Source: Flavobacterium branchiicola | GTDB lineage: Bacteria; Bacteroidota; Bacteroidia; Flavobacteriales; Flavobacteriaceae | Assembly (NCBI RefSeq): GCF_018383905.1 | Contig: NZ_JAGYWA010000006.1 | Span: forward strand, 389,634 to 453,633 | Direction of reading: 5' to 3' | DNA length: 64,000 nucleotides | Shown here: piece by piece, positions 9,369 through 17,893 of the stretch | Position numbering within the stretch: position 1 is the stretch's first letter | Layout: every line of letters begins with the position of its first letter | Notes under the pieces: generated by a model | Told to the model about the DNA's origin: nothing | Database searches by the model: none | What the model saw: only the letters and a program-made list of their open reading frames with translations | Program-made: the position numbers and the translations under genes

Positions 9369-9767
9369 CTATCTTTTAAATATACTACGGCTAGCGTCCT
9401 GGTTGTTAGTAGCAATTGTTAGATTCTGATTATCAAGTTTTTCTATGATGTATGTCTTGCCTTCAAAGGTAATCAGGTCATGTTCTGTCTTATCAGAAAA
9501 ACCAATTCCCTTTTCAATTTGATACGTACTGTTTCTAATTTCTACATCGTTTTTATAAGTAATTACTCTTCCATCCGGAGTAAAGACAATCTTTTTTGTA
9601 AAACCAATTGTTTTAGGAGTTGCAGTATAAGGATTACTCAATCCGCCGGTAGATTTTTCCCATATCCATGTATTTACAATTGATGCCGAGTCGTATTTTA
9701 CTGGTTCCAATGAATATCCGGTAGAGAAAAGTCCAAAGAAAATGAAGAATAAAAAATGTTTTTTCAT
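9369..9767 (-). CDS. exported lipocalin-like protein, unknown
   Basis: A 132-residue product with a signal peptide (FLFFIFFGLFSTGYS, cleaved near residue 19). The mature part begins with ASIVNTWIWEKSTGG and runs as predicted beta-strands (KIVFTPDGRVITYKND, DLITFEGKTYIIEKL), a pattern like small lipocalin-type domains in Bacteroidota. The name is descriptive only. It lies 7 bases after the stop of the lipoprotein gene at 9775, so they are probably cotranscribed. Confidence 0.65.
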   Translation of the reverse strand: MKKHFLFFIFFGLFSTGYSLEPVKYDSASIVNTWIWEKSTGGLSNPYTATPKTIGFTKKIVFTPDGRVITYKNDVEIRNSTYQIEKGIGFSDKTEHDLITFEGKTYIIEKLDNQNLTIATNNQDASRSIFKR

Positions 9768-9774
9768 AATACGA

Positions 9775-10650
9775 TTATTTTAAGCTTTCGATTTTATCTT
9801 TAATTGCTTTCTTAAAAGTTTTTATTTCTGCACTTTGGTCATCAGTATCAGCATTGTCTATGTAAACTTTGGTAACAATGTTTCCTTGACGCAATTGAAA
9901 GTAAATTCCACCCTGATCTGCAGCATCAGGAGAACCATATGTTTTTGTTTGCCCTTTAAGGCTTAAAATTTCTGCAGGGACATTTTTAAGGAACGCAGAA
10001 TATTCCCCTTTTTTAATTAGGCTTGTAGATTTGTACTGCTCGAATTCATATTTTCCAGCTACAACATTTTGAAATTTCATTACATTGAAATTGTTTAACT
10101 GAAAGAATTTTTGGCAATCAGGACCAGTACAATAAGTAGCATAAGTTCCTACTATAATATTGTCTGAGTTTTCATTAACTTTATTAAAAACGATAGGTTT
10201 ATTTGTTAATGGTATTAATATAAAATCTGATGGATAAGTTGGAGTTTGTAAAATTACTTCGCCGGCTTGTGGGCTGCTTTCATAAAAATTAATCACCATT
10301 TGACAGTTGTTTTCAACAATCGAAGTCATTTTTATACCGTAGCCATTTGTAGGTTTCACTCCCGAAAAAATTCCTACCAGTAAATTTTTTGTAAAATCAA
10401 TAGTTGGATCACTTGGAACCGTACAGGTATTTTCGTGTTTTGTAAAGTATTGATCTACTTTTTCTTGTGAACCTAAAACTACAGCAACCGGATTTGTTGG
10501 CAAAGATTTTACACTATAATTGCATAAAAGTGGAAACCCTGTAAAAGCTACATCTTCATTTGCACCACAATCAGTATTTATGTCATCATTATTAAGAGAA
10601 CAAGCACTGAATCCAAAAGCTATAAATAAGCTCAACATTAATTTTTTCAT
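9775..10650 (-). CDS. putative lipoprotein, unknown
   Basis: A 291-residue protein with a lipoprotein signal peptide: LMLSLFIAFGFSAC puts the lipidated Cys at residue 17, followed by SLNNDD. The mature part contains Cys-rich spots (TDCGAN, CNYS, TYCTGPDC), which suggests disulfides. Two similar stretches (residues about 50-150 and 160-290) each end in predicted strands. I do not recognise a named family. It heads a two-gene unit with the lipocalin-like protein. Confidence 0.65.
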   Translation of the reverse strand: MKKLMLSLFIAFGFSACSLNNDDINTDCGANEDVAFTGFPLLCNYSVKSLPTNPVAVVLGSQEKVDQYFTKHENTCTVPSDPTIDFTKNLLVGIFSGVKPTNGYGIKMTSIVENNCQMVINFYESSPQAGEVILQTPTYPSDFILIPLTNKPIVFNKVNENSDNIIVGTYATYCTGPDCQKFFQLNNFNVMKFQNVVAGKYEFEQYKSTSLIKKGEYSAFLKNVPAEILSLKGQTKTYGSPDAADQGGIYFQLRQGNIVTKVYIDNADTDDQSAEIKTFKKAIKDKIESLK

Positions 10651-10835
10651 GATAATATTTTAATACGTTATACTAGATAGATGGCATTCTGTTTAAATGG
10701 TTGCGTAGAAGTTTTTTTTTATTTGATTTTTTTTAATGTTTAGTTTGTTTAGAATCAGGACTTATTCGTGAAATTTTTATTTTAAGACTAAGTACTACGT
10801 ATTATTGCGTACTTTTACTTAAAAAAAACGTAGTT

Positions 10836-12209
10836 ATGTTCGACTTTATTCCGCTTTTAGCAGCATTTGTAATCGCTCTTTTTCTTGGGATTTTCTTGGG
10901 AAAAATGTTCTTTTCGGTAAAAGCGCAGTCAGAAAAAGTTAGTTTGGAAGAAAGATTGAATGCAAATGTCAATCAATTGCAAATGCAGAAAGAACAAACT
11001 GAAAACGACAGGAATAATTTTAATAAACAGCTTCAGTTACTGAATGCTGAGAAAGAAAATATAAGAACAGAAAAAGATAGTCTGGCAATTCAGCTTTCTA
11101 AAAAAGAAGTCGATTTTGAGAATTTATGGGAGCGTCATAAAGAACAGAAAAATGAAATAACAGTGCTTCAGGAAAAATTCACCAAAGAATTTGAAAATCT
11201 GGCCAATAAAATCCTGGAAGAGAAATCAGCAAAATTTACAGAACAGAATAGCGAAAACATGAAAAATATCTTGTTGCCGCTGCAAGATAAAATTCAGGGA
11301 TTTGAGCAAAAAGTAGAGCAGACGCATAAAGAAAGTATCGATTATCATGCAGCACTTCGTCAGCAAATTGTAGGATTGAGTGAGATGAATGCACAAATGA
11401 GCAAGGAAACCTTAAACTTAACCAAAGCGCTAAAAGGAGACAGTAAAATGCAGGGAAATTGGGGAGAACTTGTTTTAGAACGCGTCCTTGAAAAATCAGG
11501 TTTAGAGAAAGGTCGTGAATATGATGTGCAGCAAAGTTTTGTAAATAGTGAAGGCAATCGTGTTTTTCCTGATGTTGTAATCAATTTACCCGATGGCAAA
11601 AAAATGATTGTAGACTCGAAGGTTTCTTTGGTTGCGTATGAAAAATGGATCAATGAGGAATCGGAAATTCTTAAAACAGATTTACTTCGCGAACATGTAA
11701 ATTCGATTAAAAGGCATGTTGAACAACTCGGTAATAAAAATTATCACGACTTGTATCAAATAGAAAGTCCTGATTTTGTATTGCTTTTTATTCCGATGGA
11801 ACCTGCCTTTGCAATTGCTTTAAATGAAGATCCGGCTTTATACACCAAAGCATTCGATAAAAATATTGTGATTGTTACGCCAAGTACTTTACTGGCAACT
11901 TTAAGAACAATTGACAGTATGTGGACGAACCAGAAGCAACAGGAAAACGCATTTGAAATTGCCAGACAAGCAGGTGCCTTATATGATAAATTTGAAGGAT
12001 TTGTTAGTGACCTGGTCAGAATTGGAAATAAAATAAAAGATACTAAAACCGAGTACGAAGCTGCGATGAACAAATTAGTTGACGGAAAAGGCAATTTGAT
12101 CTCGAGTGTAGAGCGACTAAAAAAAATGGGAGCAAAGGCAAAAAAAGCACTTCCTGAAAGTATTATTGCCCGCGCTTCAAATGACGACGAAAACCAATTT
12201 TTAAATTAG
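10836..12209 (+). CDS. rmuC: DNA recombination protein RmuC
   Basis: A 457-residue RmuC-family protein. An N-terminal membrane helix (LLAAFVIALFLGIFLGKMFF, residues 7-26) is followed by a long coiled coil to about residue 180. The RmuC nuclease-like domain comes next, with LTKALKGDSKMQGNWGE, VVINLPDGKKMIVDSKVSL (the PD-(D/E)xK-type core), VLLFIPMEPAFAIAL and VTPSTLLATLRTI. RmuC limits rearrangements at inverted repeats in E. coli. A TACTTTTA box at 10810-10817, just upstream of the ATG, is a plausible -7 element. Two long opposite-strand frames inside the gene are shadows. Confidence 0.95.
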   Translation: MFDFIPLLAAFVIALFLGIFLGKMFFSVKAQSEKVSLEERLNANVNQLQMQKEQTENDRNNFNKQLQLLNAEKENIRTEKDSLAIQLSKKEVDFENLWERHKEQKNEITVLQEKFTKEFENLANKILEEKSAKFTEQNSENMKNILLPLQDKIQGFEQKVEQTHKESIDYHAALRQQIVGLSEMNAQMSKETLNLTKALKGDSKMQGNWGELVLERVLEKSGLEKGREYDVQQSFVNSEGNRVFPDVVINLPDGKKMIVDSKVSLVAYEKWINEESEILKTDLLREHVNSIKRHVEQLGNKNYHDLYQIESPDFVLLFIPMEPAFAIALNEDPALYTKAFDKNIVIVTPSTLLATLRTIDSMWTNQKQQENAFEIARQAGALYDKFEGFVSDLVRIGNKIKDTKTEYEAAMNKLVDGKGNLISSVERLKKMGAKAKKALPESIIARASNDDENQFLN

Positions 12210-12211
12210 AA

Positions 12212-12345
12212 TTTTAACACATAGAAACATAAGATTTAGGATTGCGTAATAAGTCGTTTCATTCGCATAGCTATGTGTTAGAAACGAGTTTCTTTCCATA
12301 ATCTTTCAAAAAAAACAAAATCTATGTTTCTATGTGTTTAAAAAA
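12212..12345. repeat. palindromic element family A, copy 1
   Basis: About 134 bp with terminal inverted repeats: left TTTTAACACATAGAAACATA, right near-complement TCTATGTTTCTATGTGTTTA. The centre holds CATAGCTATGTG, itself palindromic. Related copies lie at 19203-19343 and 27081-27220. Non-coding. About 40 bp further (12376-12405) is one arm, AATCTGTGGCAAAA, of the family B element described at 38048. Confidence 0.8.
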
Positions 12346-12434
12346 TATACGTAACAGAATAAAAATCATGTTAACCTTTTTTAATCTGTGGCAAAAAAAT
12401 AAACTAAACTATTAAGATAATACCAAAAACAAAC

Positions 12435-12983
12435 ATGACTACAGATTTTAAACCCGTTTCATCCTCAAAGATTAGTATTTCAGAATTGATGCTGCCATCG
12501 CATACTAACTTTAGCGGTAAAATTCACGGAGGATATATTTTGCAATTACTGGATCAGATCGCATTTGCATCGGCATCAAAATTTTCAGGGAACTATTGTG
12601 TAACCGCTTCTGTTGATACAGTAAACTTTTTAAAACCAATTGAAGTTGGTGAACTGGTAACAATGAAAGCTTCTGTAAATTATGTAGGGCGCAGCTCTAT
12701 GGTAGTTGGAATTCGTGTTGAAGCAGAGAACATTCAAACCGGAGCAATTAAACATTGTAATTCGTCTTATTTTACCATGGTGGCAAAAGATAAAGAAGGA
12801 AAAAGTGTTCAGGTACCGGGGCTTATTTTATCTAATCTGGAAGAAGTTCGTCGTTTTAGAAAAGCAATAAAACATATCGAAATTAAAAAAGAGATAGAAG
12901 AGCACGAAAAAATTGCCAATATTAGTTCAATCGAAGATTTAGCGAGTTTAGATAAATACAATGTTCTTCTTGAAATCAGCTAA
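12435..12983 (+). CDS. acyl-CoA thioesterase, hotdog fold (YciA/ACOT type)
   Basis: A 182-residue hotdog protein. The signature LMLPSHTNFSGKIHGGYIL, then LLDQIAFASASKFSG, carries the catalytic Asn/Asp pattern of the YciA-BFIT thioesterases. The second half has VDTVNFLKPIEVGELV, VNYVGRSSMVVGIRV and HCNSSYFTMVA. A C-terminal tail of about 50 residues after the hotdog core is common in Bacteroidota members. It likely hydrolyses acyl-CoA in the cytoplasm. It stands alone after a repeat-rich spacer and 41 bases before the VOC gene. Confidence 0.9.
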   Translation: MTTDFKPVSSSKISISELMLPSHTNFSGKIHGGYILQLLDQIAFASASKFSGNYCVTASVDTVNFLKPIEVGELVTMKASVNYVGRSSMVVGIRVEAENIQTGAIKHCNSSYFTMVAKDKEGKSVQVPGLILSNLEEVRRFRKAIKHIEIKKEIEEHEKIANISSIEDLASLDKYNVLLEIS

Positions 12984-13024
12984 TTTTTCCTATCTTTAAT
13001 TAATACGCATTAAATAAAGAAATC

Positions 13025-13420
13025 ATGGTAAAATTTGGATATACAATTTTGTACGTTGAAGACGTAGAAAAATCAATAGCGTTTTATGAAAACGTATTTG
13101 GATTTACAAGAAAATTTATAAGTCCGGGTAGCGATTATGGCGAACTGAATACAGGTGAAACAACTATTTCTTTTGCATCAAAAAAACTTGCCGCTCAAAA
13201 CTTAAAAGAAGGCTTTCTTGAAAGTAATCTGGAGGATAAACCTTTTGCAATAGAATTAGGTTTTATTACAGATGAAGTGGGAGAGCTAGTTCAAAAAGCA
13301 ACTTCGTTTGGAGCCGTATTAGTAACAGAACCTGCTAAAAAACCATGGGGACAAATTGTTGCTTACGTGAGAGATACAGATGGTTTTTTAATTGAGATTT
13401 GTACAGAAGTAGAAGGGTAG
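13025..13420 (+). CDS. VOC family (glyoxalase/bleomycin-resistance fold) protein
   Basis: A 131-residue single-module VOC protein with two beta-alpha-beta-beta-beta halves. The first is YTILYVEDVEKSIAFYENVF, and the second has FAIELGFI and PWGQIVAYVRDTDGFLIEICT, ending with the metal-ligand Glu. This size and the PWGQ...D.DG..IE ending are typical of glyoxalase-like or resistance-like proteins. The substrate cannot be assigned. Next to the thioesterase and a small membrane protein on the same strand with short gaps. Confidence 0.88.
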   Translation: MVKFGYTILYVEDVEKSIAFYENVFGFTRKFISPGSDYGELNTGETTISFASKKLAAQNLKEGFLESNLEDKPFAIELGFITDEVGELVQKATSFGAVLVTEPAKKPWGQIVAYVRDTDGFLIEICTEVEG

Positions 13421-13439
13421 GAATTAATGTTTTATTAGA

Positions 13440-13892
13440 ATGAAATACATAAAAAGTAAACCTTATATTCTATTTTTGGCAGTAATAATAATTGTTTTGA
13501 GCTTTGGCTTTTACAAAGGAAGAGAAGATGTTGTTATCAATATTTATGATACTTATTTTATTATTTCATATAAACATCTGGCAATACTTTTGTCTGTTGT
13601 TTATGGATTCCTAGCATTGTTATATTTTGGACTTTCGAAATTGAATTTTAAGTTATTCAACTGGATAACCATTTTTCATATCTCAGTAAGCATAATTGGT
13701 TTATTTGCGATTTTCATTTTGTCTAAATTAGTACGGGAAAATGTGCCAGGCGACATGACTACATTTTGGAATAATATAAATTTCAACGAAAAAATAGAAT
13801 ATGGAATAGGGCTTTCTATTATTTTAATAATAGGGGCTCAGATTTTATTTTTAATTAATGTAACTTATGCTTTGGTTAAGAAGATTATTTAA
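13440..13892 (+). CDS. four-helix membrane protein with a cytochrome-oxidase-like motif
   Basis: A 150-residue integral membrane protein with predicted helices at about 9-25, 41-62, 73-95 and 121-145. Residues near 36-60 (NIYDTYFIISYKHLAI, then LLSVVYGFLALLYFGLSK) resemble the heme-copper oxidase subunit I segment DTYYVVAHFHYVL, but only one of the two heme His positions is kept. It is far too short to be an oxidase subunit. It starts 19 bases after the VOC gene and is probably cotranscribed. Function unknown. Confidence 0.6.
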   Translation: MKYIKSKPYILFLAVIIIVLSFGFYKGREDVVINIYDTYFIISYKHLAILLSVVYGFLALLYFGLSKLNFKLFNWITIFHISVSIIGLFAIFILSKLVRENVPGDMTTFWNNINFNEKIEYGIGLSIILIIGAQILFLINVTYALVKKII

Positions 13893-14113
13893 ACCTGATT
13901 CATTTTTATTTAATTGAAATATTCACAAATATTTAGGACAAATTCAGAAACTTTGTACAGAGAAATTACGTAACTTTAAGTATATAATTAATTGGTTATG
14001 GAATATTTCACGGAGTACTGCCATTCTATTTTTAAGCCTTTATCTTAAGTTCTGATTTTTCTCTTCTTAAAATAAAAAAATCGAATGACATAATTGTTTA
14101 ACTGTTAACGATT

Positions 14114-14653
14114 ATGAAAAGAACTACTTTATTAATTTTACTTTTTACCACATTTTCAATACTTGCTCAAAATAAATTCAGAACCAATTCTGCGGTTGTA
14201 AATTTTGAGGCCTCAGTACCTTTTTTTGAAGAAGTAAAAGCGGTAAATAAGCTGGGAACTATTGTTCTTGAACCTTCAACAAGTACTTTGATTTGTACTG
14301 TTATTATCAAAGATTTTCGGTTTAAAATGGATTTAATGCAAGAACATTTTAATGATAATTATATCGAAAGTCATCGTTATCCAAAAGCGGTTTTTAAAGG
14401 TAAAATCGAAAAATTTGATTTAAAAAATATCGATGAAACTGAAAAAGAATTCGATATAAAGGGAAAACTATATCTACATGGAAAATCAAAGATTATCGAA
14501 GTAAAAGCATTAATAAAAAAAGTGCCCGAAGGAATTCAGATTGTGTCTACTTTTCCACTTTCCGTATCCGACTTTAATATTGAAATTCCATATGTTGTTG
14601 CCAATAAAATTTCAAAAACAGTGCAGACTGATTTGACAGGAATAATGAAATGA
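14114..14653 (+). CDS. YceI family periplasmic protein
   Basis: A 179-residue exported protein with a signal peptide (LLILLFTTFSILAQ, end near residue 19). The mature domain is a YceI-like lipocalin barrel: NSAVVNFEASVPFFEEVKA, then RFKMDLMQEHFNDNYIES with HRYPKAVFKGKI, and GKLYLHGKSK, the usual core motif. YceI proteins bind polyisoprenoids or similar amphiphiles. Monocistronic, with 220 bases of AT-rich sequence upstream in which no other gene was seen. Confidence 0.88.
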   Translation: MKRTTLLILLFTTFSILAQNKFRTNSAVVNFEASVPFFEEVKAVNKLGTIVLEPSTSTLICTVIIKDFRFKMDLMQEHFNDNYIESHRYPKAVFKGKIEKFDLKNIDETEKEFDIKGKLYLHGKSKIIEVKALIKKVPEGIQIVSTFPLSVSDFNIEIPYVVANKISKTVQTDLTGIMK

Positions 14654-14761
14654 ACTGCCAAAAACATAAACTACAAATTCTAAAGATTTTTTGGGAGATT
14701 TAAAAACTGGATAGCAACATTATAAACTCTTTTAAAATCTGGAGAATTTGTTGTTTTATGT

Positions 14762-15673
14762 TTAGTTCAAACAGCTTACAAGTGTGCGTTCTAAATCTGT
14801 AAACTGAAATTCGAAACCTTCTTTTTGTATTTTTTCAGATGAAACTCTTTGCCCTTTTAAGACGGCAACACTCATTTCACCCAAAATAATTTTTAATACA
14901 AATGCCGGAACTTTAGGCATCCAAATGGTATAGCCATATAAATGCGCCAGTGTTTTAGAAAATTTAGCATTCGTTATGTTATCTGTTACTGCTGCATTAT
15001 AAGGCCCATGCATTTTCTTGTCTGAAACTGCTTTACAATAAATCTGGCATAAATCTTCAATATGAATCCAGGGTAGATATTGTTTTCCTGTTCCTAAAAC
15101 AGCACCAAATCCGGCCTTAAAATTTGGAGCCACTTTTTTCATAAAACCTTGATCTTTACCCAAAACAATTCCGGTTCTTATTTTTACCGTACGAATTCCT
15201 AGTTGTTCTATTTTTTCTACTTCATTTTCCCAAACCTGACACGTTCTTCCTAAAAAATCGTTTACAGGAGGCGTTTCTTCGGTACATATTTTATGGCTCG
15301 TAATTGCGCCATAAATACCAACTGCCGATGCCGAAATAAAAGCATTAAGTTTTTTATTGTGTTTTTCTAAAACAGAAAATATTAAATCGATGGGTTTTGT
15401 GCGACTTTCAAGAATGGCTCTTTTTCGTCTGTTTGTCCATCTTTTTTCAACAATTCCTTCGCCGGCAAGATGAATAATATAATCGGCATTTAAAACCGCA
15501 TTTTCATCTATAAAGCCTTTTTTTAAATCCCATTTGTAGTACGTAATGGTTGGTGTGTTTTCTTGTACAGACCGACTTAAAACAGACACAGAATACCCAG
15601 CTTCAATTAGAACATTTGTCAGGTGTTTTCCAATGAATCCATTTCCGCCCGTTAAAAGAACATTTTGAGTCAT
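14762..15673 (-). CDS. TIGR01777-type NAD-dependent epimerase/nucleotide-sugar-like reductase (YfcH)
   Basis: A 303-residue extended-SDR protein. The N-terminal LLTGGNGFIGKHL is the Rossmann glycine motif. YIIHLAGEGIVEKRWT with RRKRAILESR is diagnostic of the TIGR01777/YfcH group, as are AFISASAVGIYG and LPWIHIEDLCQIY. A C-terminal DUF1731-like segment (PKVPAFVLKIILGEMSVAVLKGQRV) completes the family architecture. The substrate is unknown. It is divergent from the TetR gene, with about 97 bases between the two starts. Confidence 0.92.
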   Translation of the reverse strand: MTQNVLLTGGNGFIGKHLTNVLIEAGYSVSVLSRSVQENTPTITYYKWDLKKGFIDENAVLNADYIIHLAGEGIVEKRWTNRRKRAILESRTKPIDLIFSVLEKHNKKLNAFISASAVGIYGAITSHKICTEETPPVNDFLGRTCQVWENEVEKIEQLGIRTVKIRTGIVLGKDQGFMKKVAPNFKAGFGAVLGTGKQYLPWIHIEDLCQIYCKAVSDKKMHGPYNAAVTDNITNAKFSKTLAHLYGYTIWMPKVPAFVLKIILGEMSVAVLKGQRVSSEKIQKEGFEFQFTDLERTLVSCLN

Positions 15674-15770
15674 AATAGTTTATAATATATTTAACAGCCG
15701 ATCTTGTTTAAGGATAAGTAAAGGTACTTAAACATTGCTTACCTTTAGGGCAAATTCTAAATTTAATAAA

Positions 15771-16433
15771 ATGGCAACTAAAAAAAAGACTATAACCAGA
15801 GATGATATTGTTTCTAAATATATGAATGACGTTTTAGAAAAAGGCCAAAAACCAAAATCGGTTTATCATTTCGCTAAAGAAAATGATTTTGAAGAAACCG
15901 AATTTTATACTTTTTTTGGAACACTGGAAGGTTTAGAAAAAGAGATATTCAGATTGTTTTTTGCTAATACAATTGATCTTTTACATAAAAATGAAGAATA
16001 TCTGCAATATGATATGAAGAATAAAATGCTGAGTTTTTATTTTACTTTCTTCGAAATTCTAACAGCAAACAGAAGTTACGTTTTACAATCTTTAAAACTC
16101 GACAGAAATCCCCTTAAAAATTTAGTACAACTGACTTCGCTTCGTGAGGTATTTAAAGAATATGTTGCTGAAATTCTTACGGACGATTACAGACTTGAGC
16201 AGGAAAAATTTCAAAAATTTCAGGAAAAAGCCCTTCAGGAAAGTGCTTGGCTTCAATTAATGATGACGATAAAATTCTGGATGGACGATGAATCTGCTGC
16301 TTTTGAGAAAACAGATATTTTTATCGAAAAATCGGTTAATGCTTCATTCGAATTAATGAATGTGGCACCAATGAATCATTTAATAGACTTTGGAAAATTT
16401 CTGTTTAAAGAAAAAATATACGCTAGACAATGA
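15771..16433 (+). CDS. TetR-like transcriptional regulator
   Basis: 220 residues from the ATG at 15771. A longer frame from a TTG at 15735 adds twelve residues with no family resemblance. The N-terminal helix-turn-helix is ITRDDIVSKYMNDV, then VYHFAKENDFEETEFYTFF, followed by an all-helical ligand-binding domain. It overlaps the AarF gene by 4 bases (ATGA), so translation is coupled. A TACCTTTA -7-like box lies just upstream, at 15740-15747. It probably regulates this pair or the divergent epimerase gene. Confidence 0.83.
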   Translation: MATKKKTITRDDIVSKYMNDVLEKGQKPKSVYHFAKENDFEETEFYTFFGTLEGLEKEIFRLFFANTIDLLHKNEEYLQYDMKNKMLSFYFTFFEILTANRSYVLQSLKLDRNPLKNLVQLTSLREVFKEYVAEILTDDYRLEQEKFQKFQEKALQESAWLQLMMTIKFWMDDESAAFEKTDIFIEKSVNASFELMNVAPMNHLIDFGKFLFKEKIYARQ

Positions 16434-17734
16434 AAACGATCGATTATATACCAACTTCAAAAATAGAAAGAGCCGGTAAATTGGTTCAGACCGGAGCAAA
16501 AATTGGAGTTAACTATGTTAAACATTACGCCGAAAAAATTGTCAATCCGGATTTGACAAGGGATAAATTAAACGAGAACAATGCCGAGGATATTTATGAC
16601 GGACTAAAAAGTTTAAAAGGAAGCGCCCTAAAAGTGGCTCAAATGCTAAGCATGGATAAGAACTTTCTTCCTCAGGCTTATGTAGAGAAATTTTCATTGT
16701 CGCAATTTTCAGTTCCGCCGCTTTCAGCTCCTTTGGTTCTAAAAACGTTCAAAAACAATTTTGGTAAAACGCCTTACGAGATTTTCGACGAATTCAATGC
16801 CAACTCGGTAAATGCTGCAAGTATTGGTCAGGTACATTTGGCAAAGAAAAATGACAAGAAACTAGCCGTAAAAATTCAGTATCCGGGTGTTGCTAATAGC
16901 ATTTCATCAGATTTGGCTTTGGTAAAACCAATTGCAATCAGAATGTTTAATTTGCAGGGAAAAGACTCTGATAAATATTTTAAGGAAATTGAAGATAAGC
17001 TGATAGAAGAAACTAACTATTTGTTAGAATTAAAACAAAGTCAGGAAGTTGTAGAAGCTTGCAGTAAAATCGAAAACATTGCTTTCCCGAATTATTATCC
17101 GGAGTTTTCATCTGAGAAAATCATTACGATGGATTGGATGACAGGAATTCACCTTTCTGAGTTTACAGCAATAAATACAGATCAGGAAGTTGGTGATAAA
17201 ATTGGTCAGGCGCTTTGGGATTTTTATATGTATCAGATTCATGTTTTAAGAAAAGTACACGCAGATCCGCATCCCGGAAACTTTTTAGTTGATGAGCACA
17301 ATCAATTAATTGCTTTGGATTTTGGCTGTATGAAACAAATTCCCGACGACTTTTATACACCCTATTTCGAACTGATCAATAAAAATGTAATTACAGATAA
17401 GCAGCTTTTTAATCAAAAACTTTTTGAATTAGAAATACTTCGTGAAGACGATACGCCTGCTGAGATTGAATATTTCACCGAAATGTTTCATGATTTGTTG
17501 TCTCTGTTTACAAAACCGTTCCAAAATGAAACTTTTGATTTTGCCGATGAAAAATTCTTCAACGCAATAGCCGAATTAGGGAAACGTTTCTCAGAAGACA
17601 CAAACCTGAAAAAAATGAACGGAAACAGAGGTTCTAAACACTTTATTTACATGAACCGTACTTTCTTTGGTTTGTACAATTTAATGTTTGATTTAAAAGC
17701 TAAAATTGTCGTTGATAATTATTTGAAATACTAG
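16430..17734 (+). CDS. AarF/UbiB/ABC1 family atypical kinase
   Basis: 434 residues. An N-terminal AarF segment includes the KxGQ-like motif SLKGSALKVAQMLSMD (near 65). The kinase-like core has NAASIGQVHLAKK, an Ala-rich replacement of the P-loop, then AVKIQYPGV with the ATP-binding Lys. HADPHPGNFLV carries the catalytic Asp, and ALDFGCMK the metal-binding Asp. No C-terminal membrane helix is evident. Such proteins support quinone biosynthesis or lipid handling. In Bacteroidota the TetR-AarF pairing seen here is recurrent. Function beyond the family is inferred. Confidence 0.9.
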   Translation: MKTIDYIPTSKIERAGKLVQTGAKIGVNYVKHYAEKIVNPDLTRDKLNENNAEDIYDGLKSLKGSALKVAQMLSMDKNFLPQAYVEKFSLSQFSVPPLSAPLVLKTFKNNFGKTPYEIFDEFNANSVNAASIGQVHLAKKNDKKLAVKIQYPGVANSISSDLALVKPIAIRMFNLQGKDSDKYFKEIEDKLIEETNYLLELKQSQEVVEACSKIENIAFPNYYPEFSSEKIITMDWMTGIHLSEFTAINTDQEVGDKIGQALWDFYMYQIHVLRKVHADPHPGNFLVDEHNQLIALDFGCMKQIPDDFYTPYFELINKNVITDKQLFNQKLFELEILREDDTPAEIEYFTEMFHDLLSLFTKPFQNETFDFADEKFFNAIAELGKRFSEDTNLKKMNGNRGSKHFIYMNRTFFGLYNLMFDLKAKIVVDNYLKY

Positions 17735-17737
17735 ACT

Positions 17738-17893
17738 GGAAATTTCAAATTAAAAATTCCAAATTCCAATTTTAAAGCATCAACCTTTGTCAAAGTTTAA
17801 AACTTTGACAAAGGTTTTTTTGTCTAGTTTGCCGTTCCTCGGAATAACAATATTGTGTTTAATTGGAATTTGGAATTTCTAATTTGGAATTTT
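17738..17893. repeat. inverted-repeat element family D, copy 1, enclosing a terminator
   Basis: The left arm (17752-17775) has AATTCCAAATTCCAATTTT and the right arm (17860-17893) has AATTGGAATTTGGAATTTC. Between them at 17782-17821 is a terminator: AACCTTTGTCAAAGTTT paired with AAACTTTGACAAAGGTT plus T7. The element fills the space between the convergent AarF and photolyase genes, and its right end overlaps the photolyase stop codon. A second copy lies at 34035-34155. Confidence 0.75.
17782..17821 (+). terminator. terminator after the TetR-AarF operon
   Basis: A 17-bp near-perfect stem with a one-base loop followed by seven T residues, 47 bases after the AarF stop. Confidence 0.88.

Noticed and set aside
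11756..12094. 112-codon frame opposite rmuC (and another at 11360-11653)
   Set aside because: Both lie wholly within the well-supported rmuC gene on the other strand and show Ser/Leu/Phe-rich shadow composition.
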